Notes: generated by a model from the letters alone, not told the origin. Shown: positions 1-8,966, numbered from the stretch's first letter. The stretch is 55,241 bases of DNA from Parafrankia discariae (GCF_000373365.1 NZ_KB891227.1:1-55241), one strand, 5' to 3'. Made by a program: numbers and translations.

Positions 1-6
1 CGGGTT

Positions 7-1356
7 CTACACGCCGCGGAAGCGGTTGATAGCCGTGAGGTGACGGGCCCGGGTCCGTTCGTCCCGGATCCCCAGCCCCTCCTCCGGCGCCAGACACAGC
101 ACCCCGACCTTGCCCTGATGGGCATTCCGGTGCACATCCAGCGCCGCCTGCCCCGTCCGCTCCAACGGATACACCTTCGACAACGTCGGATGCACCAACC
201 CCCGCGCCACCAGCCGGTTCGCCTCCCACGCCTCCCGGTAGTTCGCGAAATGCGACCCGATGATCCGCTTCAGGTTCATCCACAGATACCGGTTGTCGTA
301 CTCATGCATGAACCCACTCGTCGACGCGCACGTCACCACCACCCCACCCTTACGCGCCACATACACCGACGCCCCGAACGTCTCCCGCCCCGGATGCTCG
401 AACACGATGTCCGGATCCTCCCCACCCGTCAGCTCCCGGATCCGCGCCCCGAACCGCTTCCACTCCCGCGGGTCCTGCGTCCGCTCATCCGACCAGAACC
501 GATACCCCTCCGCCGCCCGGTCGATCACCAGCTCCGCACCCATCGCCCGACAGATCGCCGCCTTCTCCGCCGACGACACCACACACACCGGGATCGCCCC
601 ACCCCGCAACGCCATCTGCGTCGCGTACGACCCCAACCCCCCCGACGCCCCCCAGATCAACACCACATCACCCTGCTTCATCCCCGCACCGTTCCCCGAC
701 ACCAACTGCCGGTACGCCGTCGAGTTCACCAACCCCGGCGCCGCCGCCTCCTCCCAACTCAAATGCCCCGGCTTCGGCATCAACTGGTTCGCCTTCACCA
801 ACGCCAGCTCCGCAAGACCACCGAAATTCGTCTCGAACCCCCAGATCCGCTGCTCCGGATCCAGCATCGTGTCGTTGTGCCCCTCCGGACGCTCCAACTC
901 CACCGACAGACAGTGCGCCACCACCTCATCCCCCGGATGCCACGCATGCACCCCCGGCCCCGTCCGCAACACCACCCCCGCCAGATCCGACCCCACCACG
1001 TGATACGGCCGATCATGCTTGGCCGCCAACGGCGACGACCGCCCATACCGCTCCAGGAACCCGAACGTCGACAACGGCTCGAAGATCGACGTCCACACCG
1101 TGTTGTAGTTCACCGACGACGCCATCACCGCCACCAGAGCCTCACCCGGCCCCAACTCCGGCGTCCCCACCTCATCCACATGCAACGACTCCCGCGGATC
1201 CTTCTCCCGCGACACCCGCCCCTCGAACATCCCCACCTCCGCCTTACGCACCACCACACCCCGGTACGACTCCGGCACCGCCAACGCCCCGAACTCCGCC
1301 CGCCGCTCCGGCGAAGGCCCCCCACCGGCCATGATCGCTTCCAGGATCCGCTTCAT
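7..1356 (-). CDS. ccr: Crotonyl-CoA carboxylase/reductase
   Basis: A 449-residue medium-chain dehydrogenase-fold enzyme that reduces crotonyl-CoA with NADPH and CO2 to ethylmalonyl-CoA, the key step of the ethylmalonyl-CoA pathway and a source of extender units for polyketides. The nucleotide-binding glycine stretch WGASGGLGSYA is near residue 235. Asn85, Phe174/Glu175 and His369 fall where the family has its CO2-binding Asn, Phe/Glu and His. The start is the ATG at 1354-1356, preceded by GGAGGT nine bases upstream; the frame stays open to 1542 but that extension has no family-like sequence. Length is normal for the family. Codon use is odd: third positions favour G (GTG, ACG, GCG, GGG) where neighbouring genes favour C. 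It is divergent from the sigma-factor gene. Thiolase and meaB nearby fit the same pathway. Confidence 0.95.
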   Translation of the reverse strand: MKRILEAIMAGGGPSPERRAEFGALAVPESYRGVVVRKAEVGMFEGRVSREKDPRESLHVDEVGTPELGPGEALVAVMASSVNYNTVWTSIFEPLSTFGFLERYGRSSPLAAKHDRPYHVVGSDLAGVVLRTGPGVHAWHPGDEVVAHCLSVELERPEGHNDTMLDPEQRIWGFETNFGGLAELALVKANQLMPKPGHLSWEEAAAPGLVNSTAYRQLVSGNGAGMKQGDVVLIWGASGGLGSYATQMALRGGAIPVCVVSSAEKAAICRAMGAELVIDRAAEGYRFWSDERTQDPREWKRFGARIRELTGGEDPDIVFEHPGRETFGASVYVARKGGVVVTCASTSGFMHEYDNRYLWMNLKRIIGSHFANYREAWEANRLVARGLVHPTLSKVYPLERTGQAALDVHRNAHQGKVGVLCLAPEEGLGIRDERTRARHLTAINRFRGV

Positions 1357-1567
1357 TCTCGATCTACCTCCGGCGTCGGTCGGGTGCCCGGCCGCGGATC
1401 GCCGCCGCCGGGCGTGGTGGACGACCCGCAGGTTGGCGGGCCAGCAGAACTGAGGGGTGTCGGCGTGCCGCGCGACGCGATAGAACTTCTGGGACAACCT
1501 TGGAGGGTCGGCGCGCGTCAGACTTTGCGTGACCGCGCCCATGACAGTCGTGGAAGGGTGGCGGCCC

Positions 1568-2098
1568 GTGCCTGCGCGGAGCGACGCCGCCCGTAGCGCC
1601 GTCGCGCGGGACGCCGACGCCGCTCTGACGGCGTTGTACTCCGAGCACTACCGATCCCTCGTCCGTCTCGCGGCACTGCTGCTGGATGACATCGGGCTGT
1701 GCGAGGAGGTCGTGCAGGACGCCTACATCCGGGTGCACGGCGCCTGGGGTCGGCTCCAGGACCGGGACAAGGCGCTGGCGTACCTCCGTCAGACGGTGGT
1801 CAATCTCGCACGGTCCACCCTCCGGCGTCGACTGGTCGCTCTCAAGCACGCTCCCAAGCCGATGCCCGACGCCGCGAGCGCCGAAGAGGGGGCCTACTCT
1901 CTGGTCGAGCGGGCCGCCGTCGTCCAGGCACTGCGGGAGCTGCCCAGACGGCAACGAGAGGCGGTCGTGCTCCGCTACTACGCGGACATGTCGGAGGCTG
2001 ACGCCGCCGCGGTGATGGGCTGCAGCGTCGGGTCGGTGAAGGCCTACACGTCACGGGGGCTGGCGGCACTGAGCGGCAAGCTGGAGGGGCTGCGGTGA
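1568..2098 (+). CDS. SigE-family RNA polymerase sigma-70 factor (ECF-like)
   Basis: A 176-residue sigma factor with only regions 2 and 4, directing RNA polymerase to a small regulon. Region 2 is visible around SLVRLAALLLDDIGLCEEVV and VVQDAYIRVHGAW, and region 4 around LPRRQREAVVLRYY and the helix-turn-helix AAVMGCSVGSVKAYTSRGL. The start chosen is the GTG at 1568, with GGAAGG ten bases upstream. In-frame GTG at 1529 and ATG at 1541 would add up to 13 residues but lack a ribosome site. The stop overlaps the GTG of the next gene by 4 nt, so the membrane protein that follows is translationally coupled and is the likely partner or anti-sigma factor. Which signal or promoter it serves cannot be read from the sequence. 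Confidence 0.9.
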   Translation: MPARSDAARSAVARDADAALTALYSEHYRSLVRLAALLLDDIGLCEEVVQDAYIRVHGAWGRLQDRDKALAYLRQTVVNLARSTLRRRLVALKHAPKPMPDAASAEEGAYSLVERAAVVQALRELPRRQREAVVLRYYADMSEADAAAVMGCSVGSVKAYTSRGLAALSGKLEGLR

Positions 2099-3096
2099 GC
2101 AGCGGGCTCGAGCCTGAGGAGCTCACCCGCCTGTTGCGGGCGGCGGTGGAGCCCGTGCGGGCGTCGCCCGACGCGCTGCACCGCATCCGGGCCGGGGTGG
2201 AGCGCCGCCGCTGGTGGCGCCTGCCGCTGATGGCCACCGGCGGCGTGGCGATGGCCGCGCTGATCATCCTGGCCATCGTCGCGGTCCGGCCGAAGTCGTC
2301 GAACCAGCAGGTCGTCGAGCCCGCCGCGCCGCCGCTGGTGTCCTCGGTGATCCCCGAGACCAGCCGGCCGGCCACCGCGTCCACCGGCGGGTCCGGTGGC
2401 TCGAACGGCGGCAACGGCGCCTCCGGCGGTACCCGGCCGCCCCGGGCCACGTCGTCGCCCTCGTCGGCGGCGACGACACCCCCGTCCACGGTCAGTCCGT
2501 CGAGCCCGCCCGCGAGCGCGACACCGGGGCCCGGTGGTTCCAACAGCCTGGATCTGCCCATCCCGGTCAACCGCCCGGCGGCCGCGAACGACGTGGACGG
2601 TGACGGCACCGCCGACCAGGTCCGGGTCAACGCGAACGGGACGAAGGTCGAGGTGACCTTCTCCCGCAGCGGCAGGAACACCAGCGTCGACCTGCCCGCC
2701 GGCGTACAGCTCCCGACGGTGCACGCCGTCGTGGACGCGAACGCCGACGGTTTCGCCGACATCCTGGTCCGTACCGCGAGCAGCGCCGGTGTCGAGGACT
2801 ACGCGATGTTCCGCTACGCCGCGGGGGACGCGCTCGCCCCGGTCACCCTCGGGCCCGGGGTGCGCCTAGCCGCCGGCCAGCGCGACAACACCGGCTTCGG
2901 CTTCGACTGTGACAACACCGGGCTGCGCATCATCGCCGGCACGTCGTCGAGCGTCGGAACGGACTTCCAGGTCGTTACCACCCCGCTCCAGCTCACGCTG
3001 GAGGGGCTGGTCACGGCCGGCCAGGGCACGACCAGCCAGCTGACGGCGGCGAGTGCCGCCGACCTGTTCCAGGCGGCCTGCGGCACCTTCTCCTGA
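2095..3096 (+). CDS. Membrane-anchored putative anti-sigma / VCBS-like protein
   Basis: A 333-residue protein coupled by GTGA overlap to the sigma gene. A short cytoplasmic N-terminus (about 45 residues with a helical EELTRLLRAAVEP segment) is followed by one membrane helix (about 46-64), a Ser/Thr/Pro/Gly-rich linker (65-155) and an exported C-terminal domain. That domain holds an acidic calcium-loop-like motif, DVDGDGTADQVRV, and a second copy, DANADGFADILVR, as in VCBS/FG-GAP beta-propeller repeats. The layout, with a small cytoplasmic head beside a sigma gene and a large external sensor, fits a membrane anti-sigma factor, but no ZAS zinc motif (HxxxCxxC) is present, so this role is inferred from position only. 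Confidence 0.7.
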   Translation: MSSGLEPEELTRLLRAAVEPVRASPDALHRIRAGVERRRWWRLPLMATGGVAMAALIILAIVAVRPKSSNQQVVEPAAPPLVSSVIPETSRPATASTGGSGGSNGGNGASGGTRPPRATSSPSSAATTPPSTVSPSSPPASATPGPGGSNSLDLPIPVNRPAAANDVDGDGTADQVRVNANGTKVEVTFSRSGRNTSVDLPAGVQLPTVHAVVDANADGFADILVRTASSAGVEDYAMFRYAAGDALAPVTLGPGVRLAAGQRDNTGFGFDCDNTGLRIIAGTSSSVGTDFQVVTTPLQLTLEGLVTAGQGTTSQLTAASAADLFQAACGTFS

Positions 3097-3224
3097 CCCG
3101 TCCGCCGCTTCCGGAGCGGTCTTCCGCCCGGCGCGGCGGGCGATGTTCGTCACACGGGGCCGTCCCGGGCCTGGTCCGGCGGTCGGCACCCCCGGCGCGT
3201 CCATCAAGATCACGTTATTGTTGC

Positions 3225-3246
3225 GGGGAGAGCTTTGTTTCTCCCC
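3225..3246. terminator. Short stem-loop after the sigma/anti-sigma pair
   Basis: A 7-bp inverted repeat (GGGGAGA/TCTCCCC) with an 8-nt T-rich loop, 128 nt past the stop of the membrane protein gene. It could end that transcript. It is weak on its own. Confidence 0.35.
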
Positions 3247-3280
3247 ACCCGTCCGGCCGTCGAGGCCGTCGGAACGCGGT

Positions 3281-3348
3281 CGCGGCACATCGCGGGGGGC
3301 AGCCTCGCGGCACATCGCGGGGGTAGCCTCACGCCGCATCGCGGGGAT
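3281..3348. repeat. Three tandem 24-25 bp repeats upstream of the thiolase gene
   Basis: Two near-identical copies (3281-3305, 3306-3329) of a CGCGGCACATCGCGGGG-type unit are followed by a diverged third copy (3330-3348). They lie 55 nt before the thiolase start, in the 306-bp gap 3097-3402, which otherwise holds only the 3225-3246 hairpin. They are placed like an operator or promoter-spacing element. The function is unknown. Confidence 0.7.
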
Positions 3349-3402
3349 AACTGTGCAGGGCCGGTGGCGCGGGAGCCGGTACCCGTGACCTAGGAGGCGT
3401 CC

Positions 3403-4587
3403 ATGCCTGGTTCTGTCATCGTGGCCGGTGCGCGCACCCCGATCGGCAAGCTCTCCGGCGCCCTCAAGGACTTCACCGCGGTCGACCTGGGTGGCATCGC
3501 CATCCGTGCCGCGCTGGAGCGGGCCGGCCTGACCGGCGACGCCGTCGACTACGTGATCCTGGGCCAGGTCATCCAGGCCGGCGCCGGCCAGGCCGCCGCC
3601 CGCCAGGCCGCGGTCAAGGGCGGCATCCCGATGACGGTGCCGTCCACCAGCATCAACAAGGTCTGCCTGTCCGGCCTGAACGCCATCTCGCTGGCCGATC
3701 TCTACATCTCCAGCGGCCAGTACGACGTCATCGTGGCCGGTGGCATGGAGTCGATGACCCGCTCGCCGCACCTGCTGCCCGCGCTGCGCGGCGGCGTGAA
3801 GTACGGCGACACCACCCTGACGGACTCGATCGCGGTGGACGCCCTCACCTGCGGGTTTGACCAGGTGTCGATGGGCCTCGCGACCGATCGGTACAACTCC
3901 CGCTACGGCATCACCCGCGAGGAGCAGGACGAGTTCAGCGCCCGCTCGCACCAGCGGGCCGCGGCCGCGGCGAAGAACGGCCTGTTCGAGAACGAGATCG
4001 TCCCGGTCGAGGTGCCCCAGCGCCGCGGTGACCCGATCGTCGTCAGCGCGGACGAGGGCGTGCGGGGCGAGACGACCCCGGAGAGCCTGGCCAAGCTGCG
4101 CCCGGCGTTCGACAAGGCCGGTTCGATCACCGCCGGCTCGGCCTCGCAGATCTCGGACGGCGCGGCCGCCGTCGTCGTGACGAGCCGGGCGAAGGCCGAG
4201 GAGCTGGGCCTGCCGATCATCGCCGAGATCGGTCACCACGGCTACGTGTCCGGTCCGGACCCGTCCCTGCACTCCCAGCCGTCGAACGCGATCCTCGCCG
4301 CCCTGGCGAAGGAGAAGCTGACCCCGGCCGACCTCGACCTGGTCGAGATCAACGAGGCGTTCGCGGCCGTCGGCATCCAGTCGATGCGCGAGCTGGGGAT
4401 CGGCCCGGACATCACCAACGTCAACGGTGGCGCGATCGCGGTCGGCCACCCGGTCGGGATGTCCGGCACCCGGGTCGCGCTCACCCTCATGCTGGAGCTG
4501 CAGCGGCGCGGTGGCGGCCTCGGCGCGGCGGCGCTGTGCGGCGGCGGCGGCCAGGGCGACGCCCTGGTGCTGCGCGTCCCGGCGTGA
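3403..4587 (+). CDS. Acetyl-CoA C-acetyltransferase (biosynthetic thiolase)
   Basis: A 394-residue thiolase that condenses two acetyl-CoA to acetoacetyl-CoA (reversible). Active-site Cys88 lies in [10 protein letters not shown], His349 in [10 protein letters not shown], and the second Cys379 in [17 protein letters not shown] is present. Length is standard. The ATG at 3403 has AGGAGG five bases upstream. The stop overlaps the proposed GTG of meaB. Streptomyces carries a similar thiolase-meaB neighbourhood serving methylmalonyl/ethylmalonyl-CoA metabolism, and ccr lies 2 kb away. This enzyme therefore most likely feeds acetoacetyl-CoA into the ethylmalonyl-CoA route; a degradative role is less likely from the context. 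Confidence 0.93.
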   Translation: MPGSVIVAGARTPIGKLSGALKDFTAVDLGGIAIRAALERAGLTGDAVDYVILGQVIQAGAGQAAARQAAVKGGIPMTVPSTSINKVCLSGLNAISLADLYISSGQYDVIVAGGMESMTRSPHLLPALRGGVKYGDTTLTDSIAVDALTCGFDQVSMGLATDRYNSRYGITREEQDEFSARSHQRAAAAAKNGLFENEIVPVEVPQRRGDPIVVSADEGVRGETTPESLAKLRPAFDKAGSITAGSASQISDGAAAVVVTSRAKAEELGLPIIAEIGHHGYVSGPDPSLHSQPSNAILAALAKEKLTPADLDLVEINEAFAAVGIQSMRELGIGPDITNVNGGAIAVGHPVGMSGTRVALTLMLELQRRGGGLGAAALCGGGGQGDALVLRVPA

Positions 4588-5723
4588 TCTCGGGCTCCGG
4601 CGTGAGCGCGGGCTCCGCCGGGGTCGCTCCATCTCGGCCAGCGGGATCCGGGCGCGCGGCGCGCGGCGCACGCCCGGGCCCGGCGGAGCTCACCGCCGCC
4701 GCCCTGGCCGGCGAGCGGCGCGCGGTGGCCCGCCTGATCTCGCTCGTCGAGGACGAATCTGACGCCCTGCGCGAGGTGAGCGCCCTGCTCGCCCCGCACA
4801 CCGGCCGCGCCCGGGTGATCGGGCTGACCGGCGCCCCCGGGGTGGGCAAGTCGACGTCCACCTCGGCGCTGGTCGGCGCCTTCCGGGCCCGCGGGCTGCG
4901 GGTGGGCGTGCTCGCGATCGACCCCAGCTCCCCGTTCACCGGCGGGGCCCTGCTGGGCGACCGGGTCCGGATGGTCGAGCACGCCACCGACCCGGATGTC
5001 TTCGTCCGCTCCCTGGCCACCAGGGGCAACCTGGGCGGGCTGTCCTGGGCCACCCCGCAGGCGCTGCGGGTCCTCGACGCGGCCGGCTTCGACGTCGTGC
5101 TGATCGAGACCGTCGGCGTCGGCCAGGCCGAGGTGGACGTCGCCTCGCTGGCCGACACCACGCTGGTCCTGCTCGCCCCGGGCATGGGGGACGGGATCCA
5201 GGCGGCCAAGGCCGGCATCATGGAGATCGCCGACATCCTCGTCGTCAACAAGGCCGACCGGCCCGGCGCCGACCACACCTACCGCGACCTCGTCGCCGCC
5301 GTCCGGATGGCCGGTGGCCCGCCGGCTGGCCGCGCGGCGGGTGACGGCGCGGCGGGTGACAGCGGAGTGGGTGGCGGTGGGGCGGCCGGCGGCGGGGCCG
5401 GGGAGGCCGGCTGGCGGCCCGAGGTCGTCCGGCTGGAGGCCGTGACCGGGAAGGGCGTGCCGGAGCTCCTGGCGGCGATCGGGCGCCACCACGACTGGCT
5501 GCGGGCGTCCGGCGAACTCGAGCGCCGCCGGCTGCACCGCGCGGCCGAGGAGATCTCCCAGATCGCCCTGGCCGGCCTGCGGGCCCGGCTGGGCCGGCTC
5601 GACGGCGCGGCTCGGCTGACCGAGCTGGCCCGCCAGGTCCGCGCCGGCCACCTCGACCCCTACACCGCCGCCGCCACCCTGTTGGCCGCCGTCCCGGACC
5701 CGCATCCGCCGCGCTCCGGGTGA
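4584..5723 (+). CDS. meaB: MeaB/ArgK-family G-protein chaperone of methylmalonyl-CoA mutase
   Basis: A 379-residue GTPase of the SIMIBI class that guards and reloads adenosylcobalamin-dependent acyl-CoA mutases. The Walker A motif GAPGVGKS carries Lys89, the switch segment reads ETVGVGQAE, and the specificity motif NKAD starts at Asn222. The start is taken as the GTG at 4584, overlapping the thiolase stop (GTGA); GTG 4602 is an alternative, and neither has a good ribosome site, which suits coupled translation. A Gly/Ala-rich stretch of roughly 35 residues (about 246-280) interrupts the domain just after NKAD and looks like a surface loop expansion. The mutase itself is not in the window. Confidence 0.9.
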   Translation: MISGSGVSAGSAGVAPSRPAGSGRAARGARPGPAELTAAALAGERRAVARLISLVEDESDALREVSALLAPHTGRARVIGLTGAPGVGKSTSTSALVGAFRARGLRVGVLAIDPSSPFTGGALLGDRVRMVEHATDPDVFVRSLATRGNLGGLSWATPQALRVLDAAGFDVVLIETVGVGQAEVDVASLADTTLVLLAPGMGDGIQAAKAGIMEIADILVVNKADRPGADHTYRDLVAAVRMAGGPPAGRAAGDGAAGDSGVGGGGAAGGGAGEAGWRPEVVRLEAVTGKGVPELLAAIGRHHDWLRASGELERRRLHRAAEEISQIALAGLRARLGRLDGAARLTELARQVRAGHLDPYTAAATLLAAVPDPHPPRSG

Positions 5724-5797
5724 GGCACGGCGGTCAGCCCGCCAGGGCGGTTCAGTCCACCGGGGCGGTCAGCTGGGAGCCGGCCGCCCCTCGGGGG

Positions 5798-7267
5798 TCA
5801 GGCGGTGGTGAGCTGCGAGGTGGCGGCGATCAGCGAGGTGACGTCCAGCGGCATGCCGAGGACCTGGACGGCGCCCGCCTGGCGCAGGCGGGTCCACTCG
5901 TCCGGGTCCACCTCGGTGGTCAGCACCAGGGCGGGAACGGTGGCCGCCACCGGGTCCGCGGCCAGCCGGGGGAGAAGGTCGACCGCGGACACGTCCGGCA
6001 GGTCGCGGTCGAGCAGGACCAGCGACGGGCGGGCCCGGCGGATGGCCTCGACCGCGAGCGCCCCGCGCGGCACGCTGATGGTGTCCGCCCCGAGCGCGCT
6101 CGCCAGCGTGTCGCTGACCAGCGCGCGCAGCCCCGGGTCACCGCTCACGTGGACCACACGAAGGCCACCCGGCTCGAGCTGCCCGTCGCCGACGAAGTCG
6201 TCCGGGTCCTCCTCGGTGTGGTCGTAACGGACGTCCACGGCGTCCAGGACGACCGCGAACACGCTGCCCACCCCGGGCCGGCTGGCAACCGTCAGCACAC
6301 CGCCCATCGCTGTCACGAGGGCGTGCGAGAGGGCCAGGCCGAGGCCGCTGCCCTCGACCCCGGTGTCCTCCGCCCCGAGCCGCTCGAACGGCCGGAACAG
6401 CCGGGACAGTGAGGACGGGGACAGCCCGATCCCGTCGTCCTCCACCTCGATCCGGATCCGCGAACCGGTGACCGGGACCACCCCGACCCGGACGTTGCCG
6501 CCCTCCCGGCCGTACTTCAGCGCGTTGCCGACCAGGTTCAGCAGCACCTGCCACAGCCGGCGACGGTCCGCGTCGGCGATCAGCGGCCGGGCCGGGTGGA
6601 TGATCCGCCGGATGCCCCGGCGCTCGGCCAGCGGCTCGACCAGCTCGACCACGCCCTGGACGATGTCCAGCACGTTCACCGGCCCCTTGTTGATGTCACC
6701 GCGCCCGGCGCGCAGCCGCGCCAGGTCGAGGACGTCGTCGATCAGGGCCTGCATGTGCCGGCCGCCGGTGATGATGCGCTCGACGTCCTCGTGCAGGTCG
6801 GGCGTGAGCGGTTCGAGCTCGAGGAGCTGGGCGAACCCGAGCATGGCGTTCAGCGGCGTGCGCAGCTCGTGGCCGAGCCGCGCGACGAACTCGTCCTTGG
6901 ACCGCGACTCCGTCTCGGCGGCCCGGCGGGCCCGGGCGTCGACGGTGTCCCGGGCGACGATCACCATCCCGCCGGCCGGGTCCAGCCGCGCCGTGACCGA
7001 GTACGGCGCGGTGGCGCCGGCCAGGTCGATCAGCGCGACGGTGCCCCGCCACGAGCCCGTCCGGGCCAGCGCCTGCGACACCGGGCCGGCGAGCTCGACC
7101 CGGCACGAGGGATCGACCACGTCGGACAGGTCGTGCAGGTGCGGCGCCGTGCCGATCCGATCTCCCACGAACGCGCGCGCGGCCGCGCCGAGTTCGAGGA
7201 CACGCCCGTCACCGCCGACGACCACCACCAGGTCCGTCAGCGTGTCGAGCAGGGTAGTCAGCCCCAC
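5798..7267 (-). CDS. PAS-like hybrid sensor histidine kinase with C-terminal receiver
   Basis: A 489-residue soluble kinase. An N-terminal PAS-like segment (about 1-110) is followed by a HisKA H-box with phospho-acceptor His133 in LGHELRTPLNA, then an HATPase domain with N-box LLNLVGNALKYG, G1 DDGIGLS and G2 GSGLGLALSHA. A receiver domain follows from about residue 370, with Asp420 in LVLLDRDLPD as likely phospho-acceptor. The invariant receiver Lys is replaced: the strand-5 motif reads GMPLD instead of KP. The start is GTG 7265-7267 with GAGG five bases upstream. No transmembrane helix is seen, so it senses a cytoplasmic signal. It converges on meaB with 74 bp between. No dedicated response-regulator gene is adjacent. 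Confidence 0.88.
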   Translation of the reverse strand: MGLTTLLDTLTDLVVVVGGDGRVLELGAAARAFVGDRIGTAPHLHDLSDVVDPSCRVELAGPVSQALARTGSWRGTVALIDLAGATAPYSVTARLDPAGGMVIVARDTVDARARRAAETESRSKDEFVARLGHELRTPLNAMLGFAQLLELEPLTPDLHEDVERIITGGRHMQALIDDVLDLARLRAGRGDINKGPVNVLDIVQGVVELVEPLAERRGIRRIIHPARPLIADADRRRLWQVLLNLVGNALKYGREGGNVRVGVVPVTGSRIRIEVEDDGIGLSPSSLSRLFRPFERLGAEDTGVEGSGLGLALSHALVTAMGGVLTVASRPGVGSVFAVVLDAVDVRYDHTEEDPDDFVGDGQLEPGGLRVVHVSGDPGLRALVSDTLASALGADTISVPRGALAVEAIRRARPSLVLLDRDLPDVSAVDLLPRLAADPVAATVPALVLTTEVDPDEWTRLRQAGAVQVLGMPLDVTSLIAATSQLTTA

Positions 7268-7513
7268 CTAAGCCTCGTCTGCCTCGTCATAAGTCTGCAT
7301 CCACCCCACGGCGGGTCATGGTAGGGCGTACCGTCAGCGCGCGTTGTCCCGGGTTTGGTGGACTCTGGTCAATTCTCACCCAGTATCAACATCCCGTGAC
7401 GGGTCGGTCGCGAAAAACGGCTCTCCGGTCGGGTGGGCACCCATGGTCCGACTCCGCGCGCAACCAGCCCGGACCGCCGTGTCCGCGGCGCGAGGCATGG
7501 TAGGTCTGTCCCC

Positions 7514-7810
7514 ATGCTTGTTGCCTTCAGCGTCACTCCCATCGGTCTGGGCGAGGACGTCTCGGCTCCGGTCGCCGAGGCGGTCCGGGTCGTGCGGGAC
7601 TCCGGCCTCCCGAACGAGACCAACGCGATGTTCACGATCATCGAGGGTGAGTGGGTCGAGGTGATGGACGTCGTGCGGCGGGCCACCGAGGCGGTCGCGG
7701 CCCGGTGCGGACGGGTGAGCCTGGTGCTCAAGGCCGATCTGCGCGCGGGCGTGAGCGACGCGCTGCACGCCAAGGTCGCCAGCGTCGAGCGGCACCTGGC
7801 CGCCGGCTGA
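7514..7810 (+). CDS. MTH1187/YkoF-type thiamine-binding protein (DUF77)
   Basis: A 98-residue protein with the typical opening [11 protein letters not shown] and the middle [18 protein letters not shown] of the MTH1187 family. Members form small ferredoxin-like dimers or tetramers and bind thiamine or a related pyrimidine; their cellular role is poorly fixed. The start is the ATG at 7514, with a weak AGGT site; the frame opens earlier (7433) but the extra 27 residues are Arg/Pro-rich and unlike the family. It stands alone, with 246 bp upstream (7268-7513) that hold a few less GC-rich stretches but no feature I can name. Confidence 0.85.
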   Translation: MLVAFSVTPIGLGEDVSAPVAEAVRVVRDSGLPNETNAMFTIIEGEWVEVMDVVRRATEAVAARCGRVSLVLKADLRAGVSDALHAKVASVERHLAAG

Positions 7811-7816
7811 CCGGGT

Positions 7817-7832
7817 GCCGGCCGCGGCCGGC
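7817..7832. terminator. 16-bp perfect GC palindrome after the thiamine-binding gene
   Basis: A perfect palindrome (GCCGGCCG/CGGCCGGC) seven bases past the stop. It is flanked by two identical 14-bp copies of a GCCGGCTGACCGGG unit (7802-7815 and 7827-7840), the first of which contains the stop codon. It may act as a factor-independent terminator, although no T tract follows. Confidence 0.4.
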
Positions 7833-7935
7833 TGACCGGGCGGCGGGTGTCCGCCTGTTGCCACCGGGGTGACCACGCGCGGAAAAGTGGCCCGGGGGCG
7901 TCCTGACCGCGACCGCCGGGTGTAACGATGGAGAC

Positions 7936-8943
7936 ATGCAGCGGAGGTCACCTGTCCCACCCGGCTCGCCGCGCAGGGGCGGGCCGGGCAGAATGCCCGA
8001 CACCCTCGGCGGCCTACGGCTCGCCGGCGCGGTCCCCCTAGACCCGAAGCCGGCCCAGCCGCCGGCGCCCCCCGCCGGCCAGGCCGGCCCCGGCAGTACT
8101 CCCGGTGGCGGGCCCGGTGGCGCGGTGCCCGCCGGCGCCGCCGGCCCGGTCGTGATCGACGTGACCGAGGCGACGTTCGCCGAGGACGTCGTGAACCGCT
8201 CCATGCAGGTTCCCGTGGTCGTCGACTTCTGGGCCGAGTGGTGCGGGCCGTGTAAGCAGCTCAGCCCGGTCCTGGAGCGTCTCGCCGCCGCCGACGGCGG
8301 TCGCTGGGTGCTCGCCAAGGTGGACGTCGACGCCAACCCCGGCCTCGCGCAGGCCGCGGGCGTGCAGGGCATCCCGGCGGTCAAGGCGGTGGTCGGCGGC
8401 CGGATCATCGGTGAGTTCACCGGCGCCGTTCCCGAGCGGGAGGTGCGCGGCTGGCTGGACCAGCTCCTGAGCGTCGTCGAGGAGGCGATGGGCGGGCTGC
8501 CGGGGGCGGGAGCCGAGGGCGGCCCCGCGCTGCCGCCGAACCTCGCCGCCGCCGAGGACGCGATGGCCGCCGGCGACCTGGACGCGGCCGCCGCGGCCTA
8601 CCAGGCCCAGCTCGCCGAGGCCCCCGCGGACGCCGACGCCACGCTCGGCCTGGCCCGGGTGGAACTGCTGCGCCGGGTGCGCGGCTACGACCCGGTCTGG
8701 CTGCGCCAGCGGCTCTCGGAGAGCCCCGACGACGTCGAGGCGGCGCTCGCGGTGGCCGACCTGACCATCGCCCAGGGCGACCCGGCCACCGGCCTGGGCC
8801 GCCTGGTCGACCTGGTCCGGCGCACCTCGGGCGACGACCGGGAGAAGCTGCGGGCCCATCTGGTCGGGCTGTTCCAGGCGCTGGGCGACGACGAGCCGGC
8901 GGTCGCCCCGGCCCGGCGGGCCCTCGCCGCCGCGCTGTTCTGA
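7936..8943 (+). CDS. Thioredoxin-TPR co-chaperone-like protein (CnoX/YbbN type)
   Basis: A 335-residue protein: a Pro/Gly-rich N-terminal tail (1-65), a thioredoxin domain (about 70-190) with FWAEWCGPCKQLSP (Cys103 and Cys106), then a C-terminal helical TPR region (about 205-335) starting PPNLAAAEDAMAAGDLD. This order is that of YbbN/CnoX, a holdase that hands clients to chaperones and can form mixed disulfides. The intact CGPC suggests redox activity, unlike the E. coli protein, whose motif lacks one Cys. The ATG at 7936 follows GGAG closely; ATG 7993 is a later option. It converges on glgB across a strong hairpin. Confidence 0.9.
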   Translation: MQRRSPVPPGSPRRGGPGRMPDTLGGLRLAGAVPLDPKPAQPPAPPAGQAGPGSTPGGGPGGAVPAGAAGPVVIDVTEATFAEDVVNRSMQVPVVVDFWAEWCGPCKQLSPVLERLAAADGGRWVLAKVDVDANPGLAQAAGVQGIPAVKAVVGGRIIGEFTGAVPEREVRGWLDQLLSVVEEAMGGLPGAGAEGGPALPPNLAAAEDAMAAGDLDAAAAAYQAQLAEAPADADATLGLARVELLRRVRGYDPVWLRQRLSESPDDVEAALAVADLTIAQGDPATGLGRLVDLVRRTSGDDREKLRAHLVGLFQALGDDEPAVAPARRALAAALF

Positions 8944-8966
8944 GAACGCCCGTCTGACACCAGCGT

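Noticed and set aside
7-1356. ccr as an ordinary quinone reductase/alcohol dehydrogenase
   Set aside because: The Asn, Phe/Glu and His positions needed for CO2 handling are present with the correct spacing, and length and N-terminus match Ccr.
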